Assembly (NCBI GenBank): GCA_911728435.2
Contig: OU452213.1
Coordinates: forward strand, 8,163,834 to 8,227,833
Length of the DNA stretch: 64,000 nt
Source: Apoderus coryli
Lineage: Eukaryota > Arthropoda > Insecta > Coleoptera > Attelabidae
Direction of reading: 5' to 3'
The position numbers and the translations under genes are program-made. The notes beneath the pieces are model-generated. The model was given only the letters and a program-made list of their open reading frames with translations, did not search any database and was not told the DNA's origin. Below, one piece after another: positions 1-12,000 of this stretch (its first letter is position 1; each line of letters begins with the position of its first letter).

Positions 1-1
1 A

Positions 2-79
2 AATGATCCACCGATTCCCAATTTTTACTCACTTCATAGCTGGATGGGGCTAGTAACAATGGGACTATTTGCACTTCAG
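2..79 (+). CDS. CYB561: Cytochrome b561 exon with LHSWMG heme motif
   Basis: 26 codons in the frame starting at position 2, beginning NDPPIPNFYSLHSWMG and ending GLFALQ. The donor is GTAAGT directly after CAG, phase 0. The histidine in SLHSWMG sits in the family's conserved heme-ligand context. The upstream boundary of this exon is outside the window. Confidence 0.85.
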
Positions 80-3000
80 GTAAGTTTAAGTTACACTTTT
101 GCTTCCTCTGTACATTTCGTAACTATGTGTAACGTAATGGGAGAGTAATTCTATAATTAATTCAGCATCTATTAGTCTTAATTCTTTCTCAAGTGATGTA
201 AATTGTCGTGTAGGTAGAAAATGTTATTCCAGTTGTATGTACCTAAGTAACTAGTTTATTTGGGGCATTACACAATAGACTATTTGAGAAATACGATTCA
301 TTGTTATTGTTATTCATCTTTAATGTTTTTTTATTTATTTCATGACAAAGCCTGTGTTGTTGACTTTTAAACTGTACGTCTTGAAACCTCTTAACAACCC
401 GCGTCTCTTGAAATTACTGCGTTATACACAAGGCAGGTGGATTACAATTAGCTCCAATGTTGTTTTTTTATTTATTTAATCCTTAACGTCATCGTATTTT
501 TCAGTTGATTCCTCGTGCTTTGTGTGAAGGTGCCTTCAAACTCTTTAATTATCATTTGAGTGCCTTCGCTAAAGAATAAAAGTAGAACTTTGCACTAATT
601 ACCTAGACTTAATAAACTTAGTATATATAAAGTTAACTTTATGTTTAGTTCGTCGTAGGATTTTTGAGCTGCCTCGAACTGTTATGCCGTGAAGCTGCTA
701 TAGCAGGATTTTGAACTGTCTATTTACCAATTCAATGCTGTTGCTTTAAAATAAAAGTCGACATCTGAATTAATTCTCTATACCCAATACTCCTTGTTTA
801 ATCTTAACTTTATTTTCAGTTCGTTATAGTATCTTTCAGTTTCATTGTCCTGCTGTGCAGGATTTGAACTGTGTAATAAGCGATTGAATGCCTTTGATTC
901 AAAATAACATTCGAACTTTACCATAATTCCCAAGACCTAATAAACCTTGTCTAATGTCCACCTTATTTTCAGTTCATCATAACATTTCTCAGTTTCCTTG
1001 TCCTGCTGCTCTGTAAAGTTAATACAGCAGGATTACGAACTGTCTTATTACCGAATGAATGCCTACGCTTAAAAATAAAAGTAGAACTTTACAAGAATTA
1101 TTTGGAACCAATAAATCTTGTTTAATCTCAACTTTATTTTCAGTTCATCATAACATTTCGCAGTTCCCTTGTCCTGCTGCTCTGTAAAGTTAATACAGCA
1201 GTATTACGAACTGTCTTATTACCGAATGAATGCCTACGCTTAAAAATAAAAGTAGAACTTTACAAGAATTATTTGGAACCAATAAATCTTGTTTAATCTC
1301 AACTTTATTTTCAGTTCATCATAACATTTCTCAGTTTCCTTGTCCTGCTGCTCTGTAAAGTTTATACAGCAGGATTACGAACTGTATTATTACCGAATGA
1401 ATGCCTACGCTTAAAAATAAAAGTAGAACTTTACAAGAATTATTTGGAACCAATAAATCTTGTTTAATCTCAACTTTATTTTCAGTTCATCATAACATTT
1501 CGCAGTTCTCTTGTCCTGCTGCTCTGTAAAGTTAATACAGCAGGATTACGAACTGTCTTATTACCGAATGTATGCCTACGCTTAAAAATAAAAGTAGAAC
1601 TTTACAAGAATTATTTGGACCCAATAAATCTTGTTTAATCTCAACTTTATTTTCAGTTCATCATAACATTTCTCAGTTTCCTTGTCCTGCTGCTCTTTAA
1701 AGTTAATACAGCAGGATTACGAACTGTCTTATTACCGAATGAATGCCTACGCTTAAAAATAAAAGTAGAACTTTACAATAATTATCAATAAATTTTGTTT
1801 AATCTCAACTTTATTTTCAGTTCATCATAACATTTCTCAGTTCCCTTGTCCTGCTGCTCTGTAAAGTTAATACAGCAGGATTACGTACTGTCTTATTACC
1901 GAGTGAATGCCTACGCTTAAAAATAAAAGTAGAACTTTACAATAATTATATGGACCCAATAAATTTTGTTTAATCTCAACTTTATTTTCAGTTCATCATA
2001 ACATTTCTCAGTTCCCTTGTCCTGCTGCTCTGTAAAGTTAATACAGCAGGATTACGTACTGTCTTATTACCGAATGAATGCCTACGCTTAAAAATAAAAG
2101 TAGAACTTTACAAGAATTATTTGGACCCAATAAATCTTGTTTAATCTCAACTTTATTTTCAGTTCATCATAACATTTCTCAGTTTCCTTGTCCTGCCGCT
2201 CTTTAAAGTTAATACAGCAGGATTACGAACTGTCTTATTACCGAATGAATGCCTACGCTTAAAAATAAAAGTAGAACTTTACAATAATTATCTGGACCCA
2301 ATAAATTTTGTTTAATCTCAACTTTATTTTCAGTTCATCATAACATTTCTCAGTTCCCTTGTCCTGCTGCTCTGTAAAGTTAATACAGCAGGATTACGAA
2401 CTGTCTTATTACCGAATGAATGCCTACGCTTAAAAATAAAAGTAGAACTTTACAATAATTATCTGGACCCAATAAATTTTGTTTAATCTCAACTTTATTT
2501 TCAGTTCATCATAACATTTCTCAGTTTCCTTGTCCTGCTGCTCTGTAAAGTTTATACAGCAGGATTACGAACTGTATTATTACCGAATGAATGCCTACGC
2601 TTAAAAATAAAAGTAGAACTTTACAAGAATTATTTGGAACCAATAAATCTTGTTTAATCTCAACTTTATTTTCAGTTCATCATAACATTTCGCAGTTCCC
2701 TTGTCCTGCTGCTCTGTAAAGTTAATACAGCAGTATTACGAACTGTCTTATTACCGAATGAATGCCTACACTTAAAAATAAAAGTAGAACTTTACAATAA
2801 TTATCTGGACCCAATAAATTTTGTTTAATCTCAACTTTATTTTCAGTTCATCATAACATTTCGCAGTTCCCTTGTCCTGCTGCTCTGTAAAGTTAATACA
2901 GCAGTATTACGAACTGTCTTATTACCGAATGAATGCCTACGCTTAAAAATAAAAGTAGAACTTTACAATAATTATTTGGACCCAATAAATTTTGTTTAAT

Positions 3001-6000
3001 CTCAACTTTATTTTCAGTTCATCATAACATTTCGCAGTTCCCTTGTCCTGCTGCTCTGTAAAGTTAATACAGCAGGATTACGAACTGTCTTATTACCGAA
3101 TGAATGCCTACGCTTAAAAATAAAAGTAGAACCTTACGTGAATTATTTGGACCCAATAAATTTTGTTTAATCTCAACGTTATTTTCAGTTCATCAAAACA
3201 TTTCGCAGTTCCATTGTCCTGCTGCTCTGTAAAGTTAATACAGCAGGATTATGAACTGTCTTATTACCGAATGAATGCCTACGCTAAAAAATAAAAGTAG
3301 AACTTTACAAGAATTATTTGGACCCAATAAATCTTGTTTAATCTCAACTTTATTTTCAGTTCATCATAAAATTTCGCAGTTCCCTTGTACTGCTGCTCTG
3401 TAAAGTTAATACAGCAGGATTACGTACTGTATTATTACCTAATGAATGCCTACGCTTAAAAATAAAAGTAGAACTTTACAAGAATTATTTGGACCCAATA
3501 ATTCTTGTTTAATCTCAACTTTATTTTCAGTTCATCATAACATTTCTCAGTTTCCTTGTCCTGCTGCTCTGTAAAGTTAATACAGCAGGATTACGAACTG
3601 TCTTATTACCGAATGAATGTCTACGCTTAAAAATAAAAGTAGAACCTTACGTGAATTATTTGGACCCAATAAATTTTGTTTAATCTCAACGTTATTTTCA
3701 GTTCATCATAACATTTCGCAGTTCCATTGTCCTGCTGCTCTGTAAAGTTAATACAGCAGGATTACGAACTGTCTTATTACCGAATGAATGCCTACGCTAA
3801 AAAATAAAAGTAGAACTTTACAAGAATTATTTGGACCCAATAAATCTTGTTTAATCTCAACTTTATTTTCAGTTCATCATAACATTTCGCAGTTCCCTTG
3901 TCCTGCTGCTCTTTAAAGTTAATACAGCAGGATTACGTACTGTATTATTACCTAATGAATGCCTACGCTTAAAAATAAAAGTAGAACTTTACAAGAATTA
4001 TTTGGACCCAATAAATCTTGTTTAATCTCAACTTTATTTTCAGTTCATCATAACATTTCTCAGTTTCCTTGTCCTGCTGCTCTGTAAAGTTAATACAGCA
4101 GGATTACGAACTGTATTATTACCGAATGAATGCCTACGCTAAAAAATAAAAGTAGAACTTTACGTGAATTATTTGGACCCAATAAATTTTGTTTAATCTC
4201 AACGTTATTTTCAGTTCATCAAAACATTTCGCAGTTCCATTGTCCTGCTGCTCTGTAAAGTTAATACAGCAGGATTACGAACTGTCTTATTACCGAATGA
4301 ATGCCTACGCTAAAAAATAAAAGTAGAACTTTACGTGAATTATTTGGACCCAATAAATTTTGTTTAATCTCAACGTTATTTTCAGTTCATCAAAACATTT
4401 CGCAGTTCCATTGTCCTGCTGCTCTGTAAAGTTAATACAGCAGGATTACGAACTGTCTTATTACCGAATGAATGCCTACGCTAAAAAATAAAAGTAGAAC
4501 TTTACAAGAATTATTTGGACCCAATAAATCTTGTTTAATCTCAACTTTATTTTCAGTTCATCATAACATTTCGCAGTTCCCTTGTACTACTGCTCTGTAA
4601 AGTTAATACAGCAGGATTAGGTACTGTATTATTACCTAATGAATGCCTACGCTTAAAAATAAAAGTAGAACTTTACAAGAATTATTTGGACCCAATAATT
4701 CTTGTTTAATCTCAACTTTATTTTCAGTTCATCATAACATTTCTCTGTTTCCTTGTCCTGCTGCTCTGTAAAGTTAATACAGCAGGATTACGAACTGTCT
4801 TATTACCGAATGAATGTCTACGCTTAAAAATAAAAGTAGAACCTTACGTGAATTATTTGGACCCAATAAATTTTGTTTAATCTCAACGTTATTTTCAGTT
4901 CATCATAACATTTCGCAGTTCCATTGTCCTGCTGCTCTGTAAAGTTAATACAGCAGGATTACGAACTGTCTTATTACCGAATGAATGCCTACGCTAAAAA
5001 ATAAAAGTAGAACTTTACAAGAATTATTTGGACCCAATAAATCTTGTTTAATCTCAACTTTATTTTCAGTTCATCATAACATTTCGCAGTTCCCTTGTCC
5101 TGCTGCTCTGTAAAGTTAATACAGCAGGATTACGTACTGTATTATTACCTAATGAATGCCTACGCTTAAAAATAAAAGTAGAACTTTACAAGAATTATTT
5201 GGACCCAATAAATCTTGTTTAATCTCAACTTTATTTTCAGTTCATCATAACATTTCTCAGTTTCCTTGTCCTGCTGCTCTGTAAAGTTAATACAGCAGGA
5301 TTACGAACTGTATTATTACCGAATGAATGCCTACGCTAAAAAATAAAAGTAGAACTTTACGTGAATTATTTGGACCCAATAAATTTTGTTTAATCTCAAC
5401 GTTATTTTCAGTTCATCAAAACATTTCGCAGTTCCATTGTCCTGCTGCTCTGTAAAGTTAATACAGCAGGATTACGAACTGTCTTATTACCGAATGAATG
5501 CCTACGCTAAAAAATAAAAGTAGAACTTTACAAGAATTATTTGGACCCAATAAATCTTGTTTAATCTCAACTTTATTTTCAGTTCATCATAACATTTCGC
5601 AGTTCCCTTGTCCTGCTGCTCTGTAAAGTTAATACAGCAGGATTACGTACTGTATTATTACCTAATGAATGCCTACGCTTAAAAATAAAAGTAGAACTTT
5701 ACAAGAATTATTTGGACCCAATAAATCTTGTTTAATCTCAACTTTATTTTCAGTTCATCATAACATTTCTCAGTTTCCTTGTCCTGCTGCTCTGTAAAGT
5801 TAATACAGCAGGATTACGAACTGTATTATTACCGAATGAATGCCTACGCTAAAAAATAAAAGTAGAACTTTACGTGAATTATTTGGACCCAATAAATTTT
5901 GTTTAATCTCAACGTTATTTTCAGTTCATCAAAACATTTCGCAGTTCCATTGTCCTGCTGCTCTGTAAAGTTAATACAGCAGGATTACGAACTGTCTTAT

Positions 6001-9000
6001 TACCGAATGAATGCCTACGCTAAAAAATAAAAGTAGAACTTTACAAGAATTATTTGGACCCAATAAATCTTGTTTAATCTCAACTTTATTTTCAGTTCAT
6101 CATAACATTTCGCAGTTCCCTTGTACTGCTGCTCTGTAAAGTTAATACAGCAGGATTACGTACTGTATTATTACCTAATGAATGCCTACGCTTAAAAATA
6201 AAAGTAGAACTTTACAAGAATTATTTGGACCCAATAATTCTTGTTTAATCTCAACTTTATTTTCAGTTCATCATAACATTTCTCAGTTTCCTTGTCCTGC
6301 TGCTCTGTAAAGTTAATACAGCAGGATTACGAACTGTCTTATTACCGAATGAATGTCTACGCTTAAAAATAAAAGTAGAACCTTACGTGAATTATTTGGA
6401 CCCAATAAATTTTGTTTAATCTCAACGTTATTTTCAGTTCATCATAACATTTCGCAGTTCCATTGTCCTGCTGCTCTGTAAAGTTAATACAGCAGGATTA
6501 CGAACTGTCTTATTACCGAATGAATGCCTACGCTAAAAAATAAAAGTAGAACTTTACAAGAATTATTTGGACCCAATAAATCTTGTTTAATCTCAACTTT
6601 ATTTTCAGTTCATCATAACATTTCGCAGTTCCCTTGTCCTGCTGCTCTGTAAAGTTAATACAGCAGGATTACGTACTGTATTATTACCTAATGAATGCCT
6701 ACGCTTAAAAATAAAAGTAGAACTTTACAAGAATTATTTGGACCCAATAAATCTTGTTTAATCTCAACTTTATTTTCAGTTCATCATAACATTTCTCAGT
6801 TTCCTTGTCCTGCTGCTCTGTAAAGTTAATACAGCAGGATTACGAACTGTATTATTACCGAATGAATGCCTACGCTAAAAAATAAAAGTAGAACTTTACG
6901 TGAATTATTTGGACCCAATAAATTTTGTTTAATCTCAACGTTATTTTCAGTTCATCAAAACATTTCGCAGTTCCATTGTCCTGCTGCTCTGTAAAGTTAA
7001 TACAGCAGGATTACGAACTGTCTTATTACCGAATGAATGCCTACGCTAAAAAATAAAAGTAGAACTTTACAAGAATTATTTGGACCCAATAAATCTTGTT
7101 TAATCTCAACTTTATTTTCAGTTCATCATAACATTTCGCAGTTCCCTTGTCCTGCTGCTCTGTAAAGTTAATACAGCAGGATTACGTACTGTATTATTAC
7201 CTAATGAATGCCTACGCTTAAAAATAAAAGTAGAACTTTACAAGAATTATTTGGACCCAATAAATCTTGTTTAATCTCAACTTTATTTTCAGGTCATCAT
7301 AACATTTCGCAGTTCCCTTGTCCTGTTGCTCTGTAAAGTTAATACAGCAGGATTACGAACTGTATTATTACTGAATGTATGCCTACGCTTAAAAATAAAA
7401 TTAGAACTTTACAAGAATTATTTGGACCCAATAAATCTTGTTTAATCTCAACTTTATTTTCAGTTCATCATAACATTTCTCAGTTTCCTTGTCCTGCTGC
7501 TCTGTAAAGTTAATACAGCAGGATTACGTACTGTATTATTACCTAATGAATGCCTACGCTTAAAAATAAAAGTAGAACTTTACAAGAATTATTTGGACCC
7601 AATAAATCTTGTTTAATCTCAACTTTATTTTCAGTTCATCATAACATTTCTCAGTTCCCTTGTCCAGCTGCTCTGTAAAGTTAATACAGCAGGATTACGA
7701 ACTGTATTATTACTGAATGTATGCCTACGCTTAAAAATAAAAGTAGAACTTTACAAGAATTATTTGGACCCAAGAAATCTTGTTTAATCTCAACTTTATT
7801 TTCAGTTCATCATAACATTTCTCAGTTTCCTGCTGCTCTGTAAAGTTAATACAGCAGGATTACGAACTGTCTTATTTCCGAATGAATGCCTACGCTTAAA
7901 AATAAAAGTAGAACTTTACAAGAATTATTTGGACCCAATTAATCTTGTTTAATCTCAACTTTATTTTCAGTTCATCATAACATTTCTCAGTTTCCTTGTC
8001 CTGCTGCTCTTTAAAGTTAATACAGCAGGATTACGAACTGTCTTATTAGCGAATGAATGCCTACGCTTAAAAATAAAAGTAGAACTTTACAAGAATTATT
8101 TGGACACAATAAATCTTGTTTAATCTCAACTTTATTTTCAGGTCATCATAACATTTCGCAGTTCCCTTGTCCTGTTGCTCTGTAAAGTTAATACAGCAGG
8201 ATTACGAACTGTATTATTACTGAATGTATGCCTACGCTTAAAAATAAAATTAGAACTTTACAAGAATTATTTGGACCCAATAAATCTTGTTTAATCTCAA
8301 CTTTATTTACAGTTCATCATAACATTTCGCAGTTCCCTTGTCCTGCTGCTCTGTAAAGTTAATACAGCAGGATTACGTACTGTATTATTACCTAATGAAT
8401 GCCTACGCTTAAAAATAAAAGTAGAACTTTACAAGAATTATTTGGACCCAATAAATCTTGTTTAATCTCAACTTTATTTTCAGTTCATCATAACATTTCT
8501 CAGTTTCCTTGTCCTGCTGCTCTATAAAGTTAATACAGCAGGATTACGTACTGTCTTATTACCGCATGATTGCCTACGCTTAAAAACAAAAGTAGAACTT
8601 TACGAGAATTATTTGGACCCAATAAATCTTGTTTAATCTCAACTTTTCAGTTCATCATAACATTTCTCAGTTCCCTTGTCCTGCTGTTCTGTAAAGTTAA
8701 TACAGCAGGATTGCGAACTGTCTAATTACCGATTGAATGCCTCTGCTTAAGAAGAAAGGTCCAATTCTACAATAATTATATGTACCTAATAAATTTTGCT
8801 TTTATATTTCCAGTTCGTCATAGGATTTTTCAGCTTCCTCGTCCTCCTATGTTGTGAAGGAGCTACTGCTGGATTCAGAGCAGCTCTAGTACCGATTCAT
8901 GCGTCATTTGGCTTGACTACATTCATGCTAGCAATAGCTACAGCTGTAGTAGGTTTAACTGAAAAAGCCATCTTTACACTGGGGTGAGTAAAATTAACTT

Positions 9001-12000
9001 TTAATTTAATTTTCAGTTTTTTTTTCCAATTCCTGCAAAATTTAATAAGAATGAAACTTTGATCTGCATGTCATATCTTGAGATGATGATAATACGTATT
9101 TTCCTGAATGAAGCAAGTGCGTGCTAGGCTTAAAGAATATTTGCGCTACATTCCTATTGCATTTTGAGACAGTTGCTAAAAATTCGCGTTCAATTTGCCG
9201 CACAGTTTATTGATGGCTTAATGATTTCTATTATTATTTGTTTTTGTGCAAATGAACAGTACCATTGTTGATTTGAAACCAGATATAGCATTTAATTAAA
9301 TTAATTAACGGCATATTAATATGGTAATAATGTGTAAAACTGAATAAAACCTTGACTTTATCAAGTAAATTGTCAGTATTTATGGTTCGTATATATAGGA
9401 AAGAAAGTAGTTTTGCTAAATATTTTATTAATAATACGGTATTTATTTATTTAACATAACAGCATTCCTATGAAACAGATTTTTGTATGTTAAAATTGTG
9501 TAACCTGGGTATGGCTTTATGAAGAACATTGAATTTCCTTCAAAACGTCACCAGGCTCTCTAATTTTGGATGAGTAGTTTTCGAGATATTAAGGGTTTTT
9601 GAAAAACCGTGCAACATTTGAATATTTGCATATACGAGGTACAATCGACTATAACCAAGAATTTCCCTCATTAAACTCTATTTTTTTCTGTTCAATTGAT
9701 TCCTAAAGAATGTGTCACACGTTTAGGGCTAAAACCATGGGATATTGCTCGAAGATTTGCCTGTACAAGGTAAAAACAAGACGAACAGCACATAAGTAGG
9801 ATATGACTTTATAAAGCGTATTGCGAATTGCCTTTCAAAGTGTAGGTGATGATTTTTTGCAACGTGATGAGACCTAGTTGCAAGATTGGCCCCTTTCTTA
9901 AAAACAAGACGAACAGGACATTAATAGGATATGACCTTATAAAGCGTATTCAATTGCCTTTAAAACACCATCAGGTTTACTAGTTTTGGATGAGCAGTTC
10001 TCGACAAATTAAGGTTTTTTGAAAAAACGTGCAATCACATTTGAATATTTACCCTATCCGAGCTAGAGTCAATTATAACTTGGAATTTCATTCCCTAAAG
10101 TATATTTTCTTCAGTTCAGTTCATTTCTATAAGTTTTCTCACATATTGAGCGTAAAACCCTCAAGAAATTGAGTGAAGAACTGCCGTTCAAAGTATAGGT
10201 GATGATTTTTTGCAACGTGATGAGACCTAGTTGCAAGATTGGCCCCTTTCTTAAAAACAAGACGAACAGGACATAAATAGGATATGACCTTATAAAGCGT
10301 ATTCAATTGCCTTTAAAACACCATCAGGTTTACTAGTTTTGGATGAGCAGTTCTCGAGAAATTAAGGTTTTTTGAAAAAACATTCAATCACATTTGAATA
10401 TTTACCCTGTCCGAGCTAGAGTCAATTATAACTAGGAATTTAATTCCCTAAAGTATATTTTCTTCAGTTCAGTTCATTTCTATAAATTTTCTCACATGTT
10501 GAGCGCAAAACCCCCAAGAAATTGAGCGAAGAATTGCCTTTCAAAGTGTAGGTGATGATTTTTTGCAACGTGATGAGACCTAGTTGCAAGATTGGCTTCT
10601 TTTCTAAAAACAAGACGAACAGTAGATAAGAAAGATATGACCTTATAAAGCGTATTCAATTGCCTTTAAAACACCGTCAGGTTTACTAGTTTTGGATGAG
10701 CAGTTCGCGAGAAATTAAGGTTTTTTGAAAAAACGTGCAATCACATTTGAATATTTACTCTATCCGAGCTAGAGTCAATTATATCTTTGGATTTTATTCC
10801 CTAAAGTATATTTTCTTCAGTTCAGTTCATTTCTATAAATTTCCTCACAAATTGAGCGTAAAACCCTCAAGAAATTGAGCGAAGAATTGCCTTTCAAACT
10901 GTAGATGATGATTTTTTGGAACGTGATGAGACCTAGTTGCAAGGTTGGCCCCTTTCTTAAAAACAAGACGAACAGGACATAAATAGGATATGACCTTATA
11001 AAGCGTATTCAATTGCCTTTAAATCACCATCAGGTTTACTAGTTTTGGATGAGTAGTTCTCGAGCAATTAAGGTTTTTTGAAAAAACGTCCAATCACATT
11101 TGAATATTTACCCTATCCGAGCTAGAGTCAATTATAACTTGGAATTTCATTCCCTAATGTATATTTTCTTCAGTTCAGTTCATTTCTATAAATTTTCTCA
11201 CATATTGAGCGTAAAACCCTCAAGAAATTGAGCGAAGAATTGCCTTTCAAACTGTAGATGATGATTTTTTGCAACGTGATGAGACCTAGTTGCAAGATTG
11301 GCCCCTTTCTTAAAAACAAGACGAACAGGACATAAATAGGATATGACCTTATAAAGCGTATTCAATTGCCTTTAAAACACCATCAGGTTTACTAGTTTTG
11401 GATGAGCAGTTCTCGAGAAATTTAAGTTTTTTGAAAAAACGTGCAATCCCATTTGAATATTTACACTATCTAAGCTAGAGTCAATTATAACTTGGAATTT
11501 CATGCCCTAAAGTATATTTTATTTAGTTCAGTTCATTTCTATAAATTTTCTCACAAATTGAGCGTAAAACCCTCAAGAAATTGAGCGAAGAATTGCCTTT
11601 CAAACTGTAGATGATGATTTTTTGCAACGTGATGAGACCTAGTTGCAAGATTGGCCCCTTTCTTAAAAACAAGACGAACAGGACATAAATAGGATATGAC
11701 CTTATAAAGCGTATTCAATTGCCTTTAAAACACCATCAGGTTTACTAGTTTTGGATGAGCAGTTCTCGAGAAATTTAAGTTTTTTGAAAAAACGTGCAAT
11801 CCCATTTGAATATTTACACTATCTAAGCTAGAGTCAATTATAACTTGGAATTTCATGCCCTAAAGTATATTTTATTTAGTTCAGTTCATTTCTATAAATT
11901 TTCTCACAAATTGAGCGTAAAACCCCCAAGAAATTGAGCGATCAATTGCCTTTCAAAGTGTAGGTGATGATTTGTGATGAGACCTAGTTGCAAGATTGGC

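Larger units (their letters stand above)
485..8813 (+). repeat. ~171-bp tandem array made of decayed copies of the neighbouring exon
   Basis: About 46 head-to-tail monomers of ~171 bp run from about 971 to the true exon at 8814, preceded by three older copies near 504, 646 and 824. Successive TTTTCAG|TTCATCATA starts fall at about 971, 1142, 1313 and 1484. Each monomer begins with a polypyrimidine tract and AG, then a sequence that aligns with the real cytochrome b561 exon in the same frame. The monomer protein starts FIITFLSFLVLLLC and the real exon FVIGFFSFLVLLCC; by my count 16 of the first 27 residues are identical. The rest of the monomer ends in TAA and contains AATAAA twice. The array is therefore an exon duplication amplified into an intronic satellite. 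Confidence 0.9.

Noticed and set aside
971..8813. Centromeric alpha-satellite-like array (171-bp unit)
   Set aside because: The 171-bp length coincides with primate alpha satellite, but the sequence aligns with the neighbouring exon and shows no CENP-B-like box.
971..8813. CRISPR-like direct repeat array
   Set aside because: Units are contiguous without spacers, are 171 bp long, and lie in a eukaryotic intron.
8796..8813. Start codon at 8796 (MLLYFQ...) for a separate 63-residue protein
   Set aside because: These bases are the pyrimidine tract and acceptor of the cytochrome b561 exon; the real exon begins at 8814.
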